From the NCBI GenBank assembly GCA_013697725.1, contig JACCWI010000059.1, positions 109,063 to 173,062 on the forward strand: a DNA stretch of 64,000 bases, given 5' to 3'. This DNA is from Tatlockia sp. (GTDB lineage: Bacteria; Pseudomonadota; Gammaproteobacteria; Legionellales; Legionellaceae). The notes under the pieces are model-generated. The model made no database searches. It worked only from the letters and a program-made list of their open reading frames with translations, and had not been told where the DNA came from. Positions 1-10,259 of this stretch are shown one piece after another (the first letter of the stretch is position 1; every line of letters begins with the position of its first letter). A program made the translations under genes and the position numbers.

Positions 1-1
1 C

Positions 2-1453
2 GAACAGGGTTATGTGCTTATACGTACGTCCATCGAGCAGGAAACTGAAAAAGATTATACGCTTTGCCTCTCAGTCTCTGACACGGGGATTGGCATTTCT
101 TCTGACGATCAAACCAAATTGTTTAATGCCTTCAATCAAGCAGACACGTCAATCACTCGACGCTTCGGCGGCTCAGGCTTAGGGCTTGTAATATCAAAAA
201 AGTTAGTAGAAGAGATGGGTGGACGGATAACTCTTAGTAGCGAGATAAACAAAGGTTCGATTTTTGCCGCATGCATTCATGTTGAAAAACTGGCTTCTTA
301 TGAAATTGAAAAATATCAAAGTCAGCGCTTTGATAACCTGAAAGTACTTTGTTTTGATGACAATCCTCTATACCTGGATGCGATGTGTAATGGTTTAGGT
401 TATTGGGGAATTGAATCCATTCGTGTCAATGCATTTAATCAACTCGAGGCTGCATTTAAGCAATATTCTGATTGTGCTCTCGCCTTTATCAATGTGAATG
501 AAGGCTGTGAAAAACAAGTGGCAAAAATACTGCGCAAAACATCAATTCCCTGCATTCTTATGTCTAAATGGGTAATTCCAAATCCTCAGGCAATCGGTGG
601 CTGCGCTTTTTTGTTTAAACCGATAAGCATTCATAAACTGCATGAATTAATCGAATCCTTGCTCTACCAGGCCACGAAAACCTCAGCGGCAAACCAGGAA
701 TTAGATAGCTTACGTTCACAGTTGCGCTTAGCCCATCCCGAAGTACTTATTGCCGAAGATAACCCGGTTAATCGCATGTTATTGAACTCATTATTAGCAG
801 AATTAACTAATCTTGAGGCAGTAGATAATGGTGAGGAAGCACTCAATAGCTGTAAATCAAAGCGCTTTAACGTCATCCTGCTTGATTTACAAATGCCAAA
901 ACTTAATGGCCTGGATGCAGCACGTTTAATCCGGCAGGAGTCAATGTTAAATAAACAAACTCCGATTATTGTAATTAGTGCCAATAGTTCTGACCTGAAT
1001 AGTGAGCAACTGCAAAAATTTGGTATTGATTTCTGTTTACAAAAACCCATTGATGAAAAACAATTACTCACGCATTTACTTAATTTTTTGAAAAAATCAA
1101 AACCAATCGCTATTGATTGGCAACTTTGCGTTCAAAAAGTTTCAGGTAATCAAGGATTAGCAGAAGAATTTTTAGCTCGTTTTGTTGAAGATTTGCATAA
1201 AAATAGAGATGAATTTTTACAATTATTAGCGAATAAAAATATTCCAGGTTTAGAGGCAGCCGCTCATAAACTGCATGGGGCTTGCTGTTTTTGTGGCGTA
1301 CCTCATCTGCAAATGCAAGTCGTTAGTTTAGAAAAACAGGCGAGACATGCCAAAAATATCGAAGAATTAAACAAGAATTTCGCTGAGCTAATACAAAGCA
1401 TCGATGATGTAATTGATGAATTTAACAGTTTGTATCAAACTAGTTCCTCATAA
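2..1453 (+). CDS. letS: Hybrid sensor histidine kinase, LetS/BarA/GacS type (5' end outside window)
   Basis: The reading frame is open to the window edge, so only the C-terminal part is present. It shows the end of a HATPase domain (DTGIGI, then GGSGLGL about residue 50), a first receiver-like domain that starts FDDNP but lacks the usual phospho-Asp (INVNEG there), a second complete receiver (EDNPVNR, LLDLQMP, late KP) and a C-terminal Hpt domain (AAHKLHG). HK, degenerate REC, REC, Hpt is the BarA/GacS/LetS order. In Legionella LetS works with LetA, the RsmY/Z RNAs and CsrA to switch between replication and transmission. The LetS name is inferred from architecture and context; other hybrid kinases of this layout exist. 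Confidence 0.75.
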   Translation, partial: EQGYVLIRTSIEQETEKDYTLCLSVSDTGIGISSDDQTKLFNAFNQADTSITRRFGGSGLGLVISKKLVEEMGGRITLSSEINKGSIFAACIHVEKLASYEIEKYQSQRFDNLKVLCFDDNPLYLDAMCNGLGYWGIESIRVNAFNQLEAAFKQYSDCALAFINVNEGCEKQVAKILRKTSIPCILMSKWVIPNPQAIGGCAFLFKPISIHKLHELIESLLYQATKTSAANQELDSLRSQLRLAHPEVLIAEDNPVNRMLLNSLLAELTNLEAVDNGEEALNSCKSKRFNVILLDLQMPKLNGLDAARLIRQESMLNKQTPIIVISANSSDLNSEQLQKFGIDFCLQKPIDEKQLLTHLLNFLKKSKPIAIDWQLCVQKVSGNQGLAEEFLARFVEDLHKNRDEFLQLLANKNIPGLEAAAHKLHGACCFCGVPHLQMQVVSLEKQARHAKNIEELNKNFAELIQSIDDVIDEFNSLYQTSSS

Positions 1454-1629
1454 TTTTGTCCCTAGACTCGCATTTATTAATAAGGTCTGGCAGAATTTGC
1501 TTTTTGAAAAGGTTCGCAACAATTGCAGTGAAGCTTATCACCTGGTTACAATTAGAAAATTTCAGATACCCTACCCATCGACTGGGATCTATATAAGTTT
1601 AAAATACTATGATTCACCTTGGAGATCTT

Positions 1630-2865
1630 ATGTCAGTAAAAAATGCAATCTACGCTCAATCAGGTGGCGTGACTGCCGTTATTAATGCCTCAGCTTGTGC
1701 TGTGATTCAAACAGCTAGACAATATCCTAATAAAATTGGAAAAGTTTTTGCCGCTCAAAACGGCATTATTGGTGCACTTAATGAACTTTTAATCGATACT
1801 TCTCTTGAGAGCGATGACGACATTGCCAGCCTAATGCATACACCCTCTGGAGCTTTTGGTTCTTGCCGCTATAAATTAAAGGATAAGGGTGAAGAATTTT
1901 CTCGTCTTATCGAAGTGTTTAAAGCCCATGATATTGGTTATTTTTTTTATAATGGGGGTGGCGACTCTCAAGATACAGCTCATAAAGTTTCTCAGATAAG
2001 CACAGCTATGGGTTATCCAATAACCTGCATTGGTATACCGAAAACAGTGGATAATGACCTGCCCTTTACAGATGCCTGCCCAGGCTTTGGTTCAGTTGCC
2101 AAATACATTGCAATCTCCACCTTGGAAGCAGGCTTTGATGTCGCCTCCATGGCTGCCTCATCGACTAAAGTCTTTATTCTGGAAGTCATGGGACGTCACG
2201 CCGGTTGGATTGCAGCCGCCAGCGCGCTTGCAGGATCCTCCCATGCAGAGCCGCCTCATATTATTCTCTTGCCAGAAGTTTGCTTTAACCAAACTAAGTT
2301 TCTCGAAAAAGTAGATATCTGTGTAAAAAAATATGGATACTGTGTTGTGGTGGTTTCTGAAGGCATACGTAATGATCAAGGACAATTTTTAAGTGAAGCA
2401 GGCCTAAAAGATGCCTTCGGTCATTCTCAATTGGGTGGAGTCGCTCCAAATATAGCGCAGATGATCAAAAGCGAACTGGGGTATAAATACCATTGGGCAG
2501 TTGCCGATTATTTGCAACGGGCAGCTCGACATATTGCTTCTCAAGTTGATGTAGACCAAGCCTATGCCCTTGGCAAAGCGGCTGTAGAGCTCGCTATATC
2601 TGGACATAATGCAATTATGCCAGTGATAATACGAGAACAGGATTCGCCCTACCGCTGGTCAATCTCTCATGTTCCCTTAGCTGATGTGGCTAATCAGGAA
2701 AAAGCGATGCCTGCAGAATACATTGCTGAAGATGGGATGGGTATAACCGAAGCTTGCCGTCGCTATTTAGCGCCTTTAATTCAGGGTGAAGCCTATCCGC
2801 CCTATTTAAATGGAATGCCTGTTTATGTAAGGCTTAAAAACCAATTGGTTGCCCAAAAACTTTAA
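1630..2865 (+). CDS. pfp: Pyrophosphate-dependent 6-phosphofructokinase
   Basis: 411 residues. It should phosphorylate fructose-6-phosphate reversibly with pyrophosphate in glycolysis and gluconeogenesis. GGGDS at residues 109-113 and PKTVDND at 137-143 carry the Asp and Lys that mark PPi-dependent enzymes instead of the Gly residues of ATP-PFKs; MGRH follows near 190. The start at 1630 is preferred because GGAG lies five bases upstream; an ATG 21 bases earlier has no ribosome site. A 176-base gap separates it from letS, so it probably has its own promoter. Cofactor choice is inferred from the two residues. Confidence 0.88.
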   Translation: MSVKNAIYAQSGGVTAVINASACAVIQTARQYPNKIGKVFAAQNGIIGALNELLIDTSLESDDDIASLMHTPSGAFGSCRYKLKDKGEEFSRLIEVFKAHDIGYFFYNGGGDSQDTAHKVSQISTAMGYPITCIGIPKTVDNDLPFTDACPGFGSVAKYIAISTLEAGFDVASMAASSTKVFILEVMGRHAGWIAAASALAGSSHAEPPHIILLPEVCFNQTKFLEKVDICVKKYGYCVVVVSEGIRNDQGQFLSEAGLKDAFGHSQLGGVAPNIAQMIKSELGYKYHWAVADYLQRAARHIASQVDVDQAYALGKAAVELAISGHNAIMPVIIREQDSPYRWSISHVPLADVANQEKAMPAEYIAEDGMGITEACRRYLAPLIQGEAYPPYLNGMPVYVRLKNQLVAQKL

Positions 2866-2931
2866 ATAGCCTTAGGACAGCTTGCCGTTGGTACGCTGTA
2901 CTTCTTTTGTAAATTGAAGTTTTTATTAATC

Positions 2932-3363
2932 TTAATAAAGATCGAGAAAGGTGCATTGTTCTCGTCTTGCCACTCGTTCTCCGCCTGCTCCACATCGGGA
3001 ATTGTCTGAAATAGGGTTTTCAGACCAATACACGCCCGTTTTTTTATATGATCGAGAATCCGTGTAGATCGTAGTAAAGGTATAAAAGCAAAAAAGGCGC
3101 CCGCCGAAGCGGCTAAAATCGGATATACCTGCTCCCGTCCATTCAGAAGGGGATCGGGTAAGATTAACAAAAAATTCAAATCTAAATGCTCCAATTCCAG
3201 GTAAACTGGCTGGGACATTGCTCCCTCCGGGAGTTCCAACTTTAGACCAAACAACCTTAAGGGTGTTTTCATCGGGACAGATCAGAGGAATATTGGATGC
3301 AAAGCAAGAAAATGCCAAAGGTAATGTAATAAAGAAATTGACTAATTTAAATCTTAAATTCAC
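2932..3363 (-). CDS. Small secreted cysteine-containing protein
   Basis: 143 residues with a GTG start and AGGA eight bases upstream. The N-terminus is a typical signal peptide (basic start, hydrophobic core, cleavage after CFA or SNA). The mature part begins with an LICPDE block and later has CFY and a terminal QCTF, a pattern I associate with small exported Legionella proteins with paired cysteines. An overlapping frame at 2862-3272 is equally long but has no signal peptide or ribosome site. Function unknown. It may share an operon with the gene just upstream, whose stop is 33 bases away. Confidence 0.55.
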   Translation of the reverse strand: MNLRFKLVNFFITLPLAFSCFASNIPLICPDENTLKVVWSKVGTPGGSNVPASLPGIGAFRFEFFVNLTRSPSEWTGAGISDFSRFGGRLFCFYTFTTIYTDSRSYKKTGVYWSENPISDNSRCGAGGERVARREQCTFLDLY

Positions 3364-3396
3364 TCTAATATCCTAAACTATTTTTAACAGGAGCGA

Positions 3397-4353
3397 TTAA
3401 CCAAAATGCAAAGCATAACGTAAAATTGCATTCGTACCCTGAGTACGGTTTCTTGCACCCTGTTCAAAATATAAATTAAAAAATAAAAATTGATTTTTAG
3501 TGAGGCCATAAAGAATACCTGGACCAATTGCCCAAATCTTCTCCTGCCGACCAGTTACACCGACACCATTTACTTTGGTGTTAGTAAATTGATTAAACAG
3601 ATAACCATTGATACCTAAATGGAATTGCTCAGTAATGGCATAATCCGTTGCAAAATTACCATAGAAAGCTTGGCCTGCCTGAGTTGAGCTGATTTTTGTC
3701 CCAAAGGAGATATTAGGATCTCTATTTTTAGCATTCCACAAATAATGTATACGGGTTGAAAATGCCCATTTCGGCGTCATCCAAAGCGTTGCTGCCCAAT
3801 AGGGAGTTATTGACCAAAAATTAGCACTGGGCATAATGGCAAAATTGGAATCATAATGCCCAATTGGCACAATTGTATCTAACTCAAAGCGCTGCACAAA
3901 TAAGGGAGTTTTGCCATCTTTACGCATGATTGGATCAAACTGCAAAGCAGGACCAATGGTCAGATCTCCAATTCCGGTGGTTGCTTTCAGAACAGATTGC
4001 GGTAAACCATCGTCAACACTCGCACTTAACACAGTAGGCAATACTGCTGATACTCCTAAACTCGCACCCAGGATTCGTTTGGTAGAAAGATAAATTAACT
4101 GCAGAATATCGGCATTGACTCGGAGTTTAGTCAGTGGAAAAGGAAGGCGATCGCCTTTGTCATCATTGAATCGGTCGCTATAATAATATTGATAATAATT
4201 TTGAAAATAAAAACCAGGACCCGCAGGAGGACCACCATCTAAAAAACTGGTATACCCAAGATTAACAACCGGCTGATCATAGGCATAGGCTAAGGTTGAA
4301 CCAAGGATGCAGAAAACACCTAAAAAACACGAAATAAAGCCCGACCTTTTCAT
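3397..4353 (-). CDS. Outer-membrane transporter-like protein (phenol MetA-pathway/SphA-type barrel)
   Basis: 318 residues with a signal peptide cleaved after AYA near residue 24. The rest alternates aromatic and polar residues as in beta-barrels (YYQYYYSDRF, NFWSITPYW) and ends in a strand close to the C-terminus (ALHFG). The length and the pattern of low-complexity loops suit the Phenol_MetA_deg/SphA family of outer-membrane proteins of unclear substrate. It stands alone on the minus strand, with a 174-base AT-rich gap upstream. Family placement is by resemblance only; a general porin-like protein is the alternative. Confidence 0.55.
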   Translation of the reverse strand: MKRSGFISCFLGVFCILGSTLAYAYDQPVVNLGYTSFLDGGPPAGPGFYFQNYYQYYYSDRFNDDKGDRLPFPLTKLRVNADILQLIYLSTKRILGASLGVSAVLPTVLSASVDDGLPQSVLKATTGIGDLTIGPALQFDPIMRKDGKTPLFVQRFELDTIVPIGHYDSNFAIMPSANFWSITPYWAATLWMTPKWAFSTRIHYLWNAKNRDPNISFGTKISSTQAGQAFYGNFATDYAITEQFHLGINGYLFNQFTNTKVNGVGVTGRQEKIWAIGPGILYGLTKNQFLFFNLYFEQGARNRTQGTNAILRYALHFG

Positions 4354-4527
4354 AAATTCCCTTTAGTTCATTCCCGATGACCTTACAAAGATACATGAAA
4401 AACCACTTTCAATTCCAGTTTTTCATTTCTAAACAAAAAAAATTGAATCATAACTTTTAGATTATAATAAAAATTGGGCTATAAAGGTCATCTTTTAGCT
4501 AAGCAAAAATGACCTCCAATATATTAC

Positions 4528-5112
4528 CTAAAGTCTTGCATCTTCATCAGCATAGGATAAAACAGTAACCTGAGTGCCTACTGTAATGAATTGTTCATTT
4601 AACCATTTAGCAGCACTGGGTAAAACACGTACGCAACCATGGCTGGTATTACCGTAAGGCACATCGTAGGCCGCATGGATAGTGAAGCCACGGAAGAAAT
4701 ACATACAAAAAGGCATTTTTGCGCCACCAGTTGTCTCAACAGGATACTCGCCGGAACGACATTCAGGCCCTCTTTTGTTGTAAATTCGAAAAGTGCCTGT
4801 CACCGTACGGCAGGATTGATTGGCATTTTCGTCACACAAATCTTTACCGCCAGAGGCACTACCCGTCATAAGACGATTACCTTCAGGATCATAAGCCGCC
4901 CACGCGTAGGCTTGAGGATCAAAAATAAATTGTTTTTTTCCTGTTGCAGGCGCTTTTAAAGGAAAATGCTCACGGCCACGTTTATCACGGAGGTAATGAG
5001 TGGTGCGATGCACATAGCCTGCATCATCCGTAATTAAGGTTGATTCATCATAATATTCCATACAACCGACAAGACCAAGGCACAAAATACTAGCCCATAA
5101 CAACTTTTTCAT
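4528..5112 (-). CDS. L,D-transpeptidase lipoprotein, YkuD domain, EnhA-like
   Basis: 194 residues. Lipobox LVGC ends at Cys17, so it is probably a membrane-anchored lipoprotein. The YkuD catalytic motif is complete: His146 in GFTIHAA and H158-G-C160-V-R162, with Cys160 as the nucleophile. Such enzymes form 3-3 peptidoglycan cross-links or attach lipoproteins. Legionella 'enhanced entry' EnhA proteins share this domain, and that label is likely to be given. An extra cysteine pair near 93 and 101 could form a disulfide. Monocistronic by spacing. Confidence 0.8.
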   Translation of the reverse strand: MKKLLWASILCLGLVGCMEYYDESTLITDDAGYVHRTTHYLRDKRGREHFPLKAPATGKKQFIFDPQAYAWAAYDPEGNRLMTGSASGGKDLCDENANQSCRTVTGTFRIYNKRGPECRSGEYPVETTGGAKMPFCMYFFRGFTIHAAYDVPYGNTSHGCVRVLPSAAKWLNEQFITVGTQVTVLSYADEDARL

Positions 5113-5165
5113 CTAAAAATTCTCTCTTGTTAAAGTAAATCACCCTTTGACAGGGTGAAAGTCTA

Positions 5166-6836
5166 TTATCGTAAGCGACGGTATTTAATTCGCTGCGGTC
5201 TATTGGCGTCATCGCCTAAACGTCGTTTCCTATCCGCCTCGTAATCGCTATAGTTACCCTCTATTACTACTATTTGAGAATCACCTTCGAAAGCCATTAA
5301 ATGAGTACAAATCCTATCTAAAAACCAACGATCATGAGATACAACAATGGCACAGCCAGGATAGTTTAAGATAGCTTCTTCTAAAGCCCGCAAGGTTTCT
5401 ACGTCAAGATCATTGGACGGCTCATCAAGCAAAAGCACATTACAGCCGCGTTTTAGTAACTTGGCTAAATGAACGCGATTGCGCTCGCCTCCTGATAGTT
5501 GCGACATTTTTTTCTGTTGATCTGCACCTTTGAAATTAAATCGGCCTACATAAGCTCGCGATGGCATTTGAAAGGTACCAACTTGCATAATATCGTGGCC
5601 GTCAGAAATTTCCTGCCAAACTGTTTTATTATCATCAAGATGATCACGCATTTGGTTAACGTAAGCTAAATTCACTGTTTCTCCGACAAGGATTTCTCCA
5701 CTATCAGGAGCCTCCTGTCCAGTAATCATTTTCAGGAAAGTCGATTTTCCCGCGCCATTAGGGCCAATAATCCCCAAGACCCCTCCTTTCGGCAATTGAA
5801 AATTTAAATCATCAATTAGAATTGTTTCGCCAAAAGCCTTACGAAGGTGTTTAGCTTCGATAACCAGGTCGCCTAAACGTTCGCCGGGTGGAATATAAAT
5901 TTCATTGGTTTCATTACGTTTTTGGAATTCTTTTGAGTTCATTTCTTCAAAGCGAGCAAGCCTGGCCTTATTTTTGGCATGGCGACCTTTAGGTGAAGTA
6001 CGAACCCATTCGAGCTCTGCTTTGATTGCTCGTGTGTGGGACGCTTGCTGTTTGTCTTCCATCGCCAAGCGTTCTTCTTTTTGTTCAAGCCAGGATGTAT
6101 AGTTCCCTTTGTATGGAATGCCCTCACCGCGGTCAAGTTCTAAAATCCACTCGGCGGCATTATCAAGGAAATAACGATCATGCGTTATTGCTACAACAGT
6201 TCCTTTAAACTCTTCCAAATAACGCTCTAGCCAGGCCACGCTTTCTGCATCCAAATGGTTAGTCGGTTCGTCTAATAAGAGCATATCTGGACTTGATAAC
6301 ACTAAGCGGCAGAGTGCAACTCGACGGCGCTCTCCTCCAGATAATACGCCAATTTTAGTATCCCAATCTGCCAAGCGGAGGGCATTTGCTGCGATATCCA
6401 GGCGATTTTCAAGATCCCAGCCGCCATGAAGTTCAATGTCTGTTTGCAGTTCACCCTGCTTGCTTAGTAAAGAATTCATTTCATCGTCGCTCATTGGTTC
6501 AGCAAAGCGCATGCTGATTTCATCAAAGGCATTGAGTTTAGCCTTGATTTCTTGCACGCCTTCTTCAACCACTTCACGAACCGTCTTATCGACATCTAAC
6601 TGCGGCTCTTGCTCTAAATAGCCAATCTTAATACCAGGTTGCGGTCTTGCTTCACCTTCATAATGCGGATCCATACCTGCCATAATTCGCAGCAAAGTTG
6701 ATTTTCCCGAACCGTTCAGACCCAACACGCCGATTTTAGCGCCAGGGAAAAAGCTTAAAGAGATATTTTTTAAAATAAATCGTTGATTATCAACGATTTT
6801 AGAGACTCGATTCATTGTAAAAATATACTGCGACAT
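5166..6836 (-). CDS. ettA: Energy-dependent translational throttle protein EttA (ABC-F ATPase)
   Basis: 556 residues, the usual EttA length. It has two ABC domains without membrane segments. The first has GLNGSGKS near residue 41, LSGGERR and DEPTNHLD; the second has GPNGAGKS near 358, LSGGERN and DEPSNDLD. Between them lies the charged arm/linker expected of ABC-F proteins. The C-terminus (DANRPQ then a basic tail) is typical of EttA. It binds the ribosomal E site and adjusts early elongation to energy level. Single gene with 227 bases upstream. Confidence 0.95.
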   Translation of the reverse strand: MSQYIFTMNRVSKIVDNQRFILKNISLSFFPGAKIGVLGLNGSGKSTLLRIMAGMDPHYEGEARPQPGIKIGYLEQEPQLDVDKTVREVVEEGVQEIKAKLNAFDEISMRFAEPMSDDEMNSLLSKQGELQTDIELHGGWDLENRLDIAANALRLADWDTKIGVLSGGERRRVALCRLVLSSPDMLLLDEPTNHLDAESVAWLERYLEEFKGTVVAITHDRYFLDNAAEWILELDRGEGIPYKGNYTSWLEQKEERLAMEDKQQASHTRAIKAELEWVRTSPKGRHAKNKARLARFEEMNSKEFQKRNETNEIYIPPGERLGDLVIEAKHLRKAFGETILIDDLNFQLPKGGVLGIIGPNGAGKSTFLKMITGQEAPDSGEILVGETVNLAYVNQMRDHLDDNKTVWQEISDGHDIMQVGTFQMPSRAYVGRFNFKGADQQKKMSQLSGGERNRVHLAKLLKRGCNVLLLDEPSNDLDVETLRALEEAILNYPGCAIVVSHDRWFLDRICTHLMAFEGDSQIVVIEGNYSDYEADRKRRLGDDANRPQRIKYRRLR

Positions 6837-7021
6837 AGATACTCCATCTTATTGAACAGCGATGAAATTTAATTGCACCGTTGTAACAAAGTTTTAAATA
6901 ATTAATTGATGCCAACTAAGCTTCGCTCATCGACGATAGCCAATAATCTTCTTTACTTCTCAGGATGCTGCGGATAAACCGTAGAATGTAGGGATGCTAG
7001 ATTTCTTTTTCCAAGCATGCA

Positions 7022-7056
7022 GCCTACGTACCCGGCTTGGCCGGAGTATCCATAGT
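7022..7056. repeat. Small hairpin repeat, degenerate copy
   Basis: CCGG-CTTGG-CCGG forms the core of a hairpin, flanked by GTAC and GTATCC. The same skeleton (TACCC, GG, TTG, CCG, GTATCCAT) recurs at 42191-42225, also beside a gene end, so this looks like a dispersed intergenic palindrome family. It lies just past the tdh stop and may help terminate that transcript. Confidence 0.4.
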
Positions 7057-7063
7057 TTCAGCA

Positions 7064-8089
7064 CTAAGCCCAATCAAGGATTATCTTTCCTGACTGACCA
7101 GAGGCCATAATCTCGAAGGCATTTTGATAGTCAGCAACCGGGAATTGGTGTGTAAGCACCGGTTCTATATTTAAACCGCTTTGTAACATAGCAATCATCT
7201 TATACCAAGTTTCAAACATTTCGCGTCCGTAAATACCCTTAATAATCAGGCCTTTAAAAATCACATGATTCCAATCGATAATCGTTGCTTTGGGGGGAAT
7301 TCCTAATAAAGCAATATGGCCACCATGGTTCATTGCCTGAACCATATCATTTAAAGCTTTAGGGTTGCCCGACATTTCCAGACCAATGTCAAATCCCTCA
7401 GTCATGCCGAGGCCATCCATCACTTCCTTTAAAGAGGAAGATTGAACATTAATTGCGCGCGTTGCACCCATTTTAAGAGCTAATTCCAGACGATAATCAT
7501 TAATATCAGTAATTACCACATGCCGTGCACCAATATGACGTGCTATTGCCACCGCCATAATTCCAATCGGACCTGCCCCTGTAATTAATACGTCTTCCCC
7601 GACCATATCAAAAGCCAGGGCACAATGTGCAGCATTACCAAAGGGATCAAACATTGCAGCTTGTTCGGTACTGATGTTATCCGGTAAGCTAATTACATTC
7701 GATGCAGGAATTGCTAAATACTCTGCAAAACATCCAGGACGATTGACACCAACGCCAATGGTATTACGGCAAAGATGTCGTCTTCCCGCACGGCAATTAC
7801 GACAAAATCCACAAGTCAGATGACCTTCTCCAGAAACACGCTGTCCTATATGAAAACCTTTGACTTCTCTACCTAGCTCAACGATTTCCCCACAAAATTC
7901 ATGGCCTACTGTCATAGGCACCGGAATTGTAGCTTGCGCCCACTCATCCCAATTATAGATATGGATATCCGTGCCGCAGATCGCTGTTTTATGTATTTTG
8001 ATAAGAACATCATTGACGCCGTATTCAGGCACAGGTACATCTTGCATCCAAATTCCAGGCTCGGGTTTGGCTTTAACGAGTGATCTCAT
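7064..8089 (-). CDS. tdh: L-threonine 3-dehydrogenase
   Basis: 341 residues, the standard length. It oxidises threonine to 2-amino-3-ketobutyrate with NAD+. Catalytic zinc ligands are Cys38 (ICGTD) and His63-Glu64 (GHE); structural zinc ligands are Cys93, Cys96, Cys99 and Cys107. The Rossmann motif ITGAGPIG follows near residue 170. It lies 58 bases behind kbl on the same strand, so the two steps from threonine to glycine plus acetyl-CoA are co-transcribed. Confidence 0.96.
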   Translation of the reverse strand: MRSLVKAKPEPGIWMQDVPVPEYGVNDVLIKIHKTAICGTDIHIYNWDEWAQATIPVPMTVGHEFCGEIVELGREVKGFHIGQRVSGEGHLTCGFCRNCRAGRRHLCRNTIGVGVNRPGCFAEYLAIPASNVISLPDNISTEQAAMFDPFGNAAHCALAFDMVGEDVLITGAGPIGIMAVAIARHIGARHVVITDINDYRLELALKMGATRAINVQSSSLKEVMDGLGMTEGFDIGLEMSGNPKALNDMVQAMNHGGHIALLGIPPKATIIDWNHVIFKGLIIKGIYGREMFETWYKMIAMLQSGLNIEPVLTHQFPVADYQNAFEIMASGQSGKIILDWA

Positions 8090-8147
8090 GATAATAACCT
8101 CTTTAACACCTTCGGATAAGTCTTCCAGTTGTTTAAAAATTGCTTGA

Positions 8148-9335
8148 TTATTTTATAGTCCCTAGCGCTTTACCTACTTTGGCAAAAGCCGCTAAGGCCT
8201 TATCTAAATGTTCTGGTTCATGTGCTGCTGACATTTGCGTGCGAATCCTTGCTTTACCTTTTGGTACAACAGGATAAGAAAACCCAACCACATAAATTCC
8301 TTCATTGAGTAACAACTCAGCCATGCGTCCTGCTAAGGCTGCATCACCTAACATCACGGGAATAATAGGGTGCTCGCCGGGTACTAAATCAAAGCCCAGT
8401 TTTGTCATACCGGCTCGAAAATATTCGCTATTTTTTTTCAATTTTTTAGCTAATTCATTGCTTTTTTGCAAGCGACTTATAACGGCTATAGAACTATAAG
8501 CAATCACTGGCGCTAACGTATTTGAAAATAAATAAGGCCTTGAACGTTGGCGCAGCCAATCAACAATTACCGCATTTGCTGCAGTGTAACCTCCAGAAGC
8601 ACCGCCGAGAGCTTTGCCCAAGGTTCCAGTAAAAATATCTATCCTATCAGCTACTCCGCAATATTCGGGTGTTCCCCGGCCAGTGTCACCCATGAAACCT
8701 ACGGCGTGGGAATCATCGACCATAACCATTGCCCCATAACGATCGGCTAACTCACAAATCGCTGGTAAATTGGCTATAATACCATCCATTGAAAAAACAC
8801 CATCGGTAGCAATCAAACGAAAACGGGCATCTTTGGCGGCTATGAGCTGAGCTTCTAAATCTTTCATATCATTATTGGCATAGCGAAAACGTTGCGCTTT
8901 ACAAAGTCTTACGCCATCAATGATGGAGGCATGATTAAGTGCGTCACTAATAATGGCATCTTCTGGACCTAAAAGTGTTTCAAATAAACCAGTATTAGCA
9001 TCAAAGCAAGAGGAATAAAGAATCGTATCCTCAGTCCCTAAAAATTGACTAATCTTTTGCTCTAGCTCTTTATGGACTGTTTGTGTCCCACAGATAAAGC
9101 GCACAGAAGCCATGCCATAGCCATAAATTTCTAAAGCCTTTTGACCTTCAGCAATTAAAGAAGGATCATTAGCAAGTCCCAGGTAATTATTGGCGCAAAA
9201 GTTAATTACCTCTTGATTATTGACTTGAACTGCAGCTTGTTGCTGACTAGATATTATTCGTTCTGATTTGTATAACCCTTCTTTTTTAATAGTTTCTATT
9301 TCAGTTTGTAGAAATTCATTAAATTGCTGAAGCAT
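8148..9335 (-). CDS. kbl: Glycine C-acetyltransferase (2-amino-3-ketobutyrate CoA ligase)
   Basis: 395 residues, full length. A PLP enzyme that cleaves 2-amino-3-ketobutyrate with CoA to glycine and acetyl-CoA. Lys241 in TLGKALGG is the PLP lysine and DDSHAVG (207-213) the cofactor-binding aspartate region. First gene of the kbl-tdh operon; GGAG upstream supports the start. The 257 bases to the divergent methyltransferase gene at 9593 should hold both promoters, though I could not pick out clear boxes. Confidence 0.95.
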   Translation of the reverse strand: MLQQFNEFLQTEIETIKKEGLYKSERIISSQQQAAVQVNNQEVINFCANNYLGLANDPSLIAEGQKALEIYGYGMASVRFICGTQTVHKELEQKISQFLGTEDTILYSSCFDANTGLFETLLGPEDAIISDALNHASIIDGVRLCKAQRFRYANNDMKDLEAQLIAAKDARFRLIATDGVFSMDGIIANLPAICELADRYGAMVMVDDSHAVGFMGDTGRGTPEYCGVADRIDIFTGTLGKALGGASGGYTAANAVIVDWLRQRSRPYLFSNTLAPVIAYSSIAVISRLQKSNELAKKLKKNSEYFRAGMTKLGFDLVPGEHPIIPVMLGDAALAGRMAELLLNEGIYVVGFSYPVVPKGKARIRTQMSAAHEPEHLDKALAAFAKVGKALGTIK

Positions 9336-9592
9336 TAATATTCTCCTTTGCTCACAAAATGAGAGAGATCATACCAAATTCTAAACAAGTCCACTACGAA
9401 ATGATTAAGTTTCGGATTTTTGATATCAAAAATTTTAAATGCTCAAATTGTTCTTGAACTAATCGCACCTTTCCTCATTTCTTGCTAAAATCCCCGCAAC
9501 GCTTTAACCTTGCCTGTACAAAAATGATTTAGTATCGCTCAAACAGCAAATTTCCAAAGGCACAAGCCTTATCCTAATGTAATGGTGAACCA

Positions 9593-10249
9593 ATGACTAC
9601 TGGTCAAAATGCATGTATTAATATGGTAAAACAACAACTTCGTACAGGTGAAGTTCTTGATGAAACCATTCTCTCTCTTTTTGAGACTATTCCCCGTCAA
9701 GAATTTGTACCCGCTGCATTTGCACATCTTGCCTATTCTGACATGCAAATTCCTCTAGCCCATGGTCAACGTATGTTAACTCCTTTGGAAGAAGGAAAAA
9801 TTTTACAAGCCCTGGCGCTAAAGGGCCATGAAACTGTGCTAGAAATTGGCACAGGCACGGGATTTTTTACTGCCCTGCTCAGTCAACTATGTAAAAAAGT
9901 AATCTCCATTGATTGTTATCAGGATTTTACCCATGAAGCGCGTCGCAAACTCAACAAACAGGGCTGTGATAACCTTGAATTGATAACCGGTGATGCCTAC
10001 GGTGGCTGGCTTGATCTAGCCCCTTATGATGTCATAATTTTTACTGGTGCCATTGAAGGCCTGACTAAAACCCAGCGTTTACAAATCTTGCCCGGGGGGA
10101 AATTATTTGCGATTGTTGGCAAACAACCGATAATGCAGGGTCAGTTATATAGCTTGGATCATGATAATAACTGGCAAGCTGAACTAGCTTTTGAAACATG
10201 CATACCTTCTTTGCTGAATAAATCTAAATCGAACCATTTTGTATTCTAG
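9593..10249 (+). CDS. Protein-L-isoaspartate O-methyltransferase family protein
   Basis: 218 residues. The N-terminus (MVKQQLR and IPRQEFVP) and the SAM-binding motif VLEIGTGTGFFT near residue 80 match the PCMT family, which repairs isoaspartyl residues. A second SAM-related motif (ELITGDAYGGW) follows. It runs directly into the TolC-like gene, 10 bases away, so the two are likely co-transcribed; PCMT-tolC adjacency is common in gamma-proteobacteria. The substrate is not certain, because these tolC-linked paralogues are distinct from classic Pcm. Confidence 0.85.
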   Translation: MTTGQNACINMVKQQLRTGEVLDETILSLFETIPRQEFVPAAFAHLAYSDMQIPLAHGQRMLTPLEEGKILQALALKGHETVLEIGTGTGFFTALLSQLCKKVISIDCYQDFTHEARRKLNKQGCDNLELITGDAYGGWLDLAPYDVIIFTGAIEGLTKTQRLQILPGGKLFAIVGKQPIMQGQLYSLDHDNNWQAELAFETCIPSLLNKSKSNHFVF

Positions 10250-10259
10250 GATAAGTCTT

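Noticed and set aside
664..1071. 135-residue antisense frame inside letS
   Set aside because: Lies wholly within the receiver domains of a certain gene; low-complexity shadow.
2862..3272. 136-residue frame overlapping the small secreted protein gene
   Set aside because: No signal peptide or ribosome site; the other frame has both, plus paired cysteines.
5939..6208. Overlapping short frames in ettA
   Set aside because: All are shadows within a full-length ABC-F gene.
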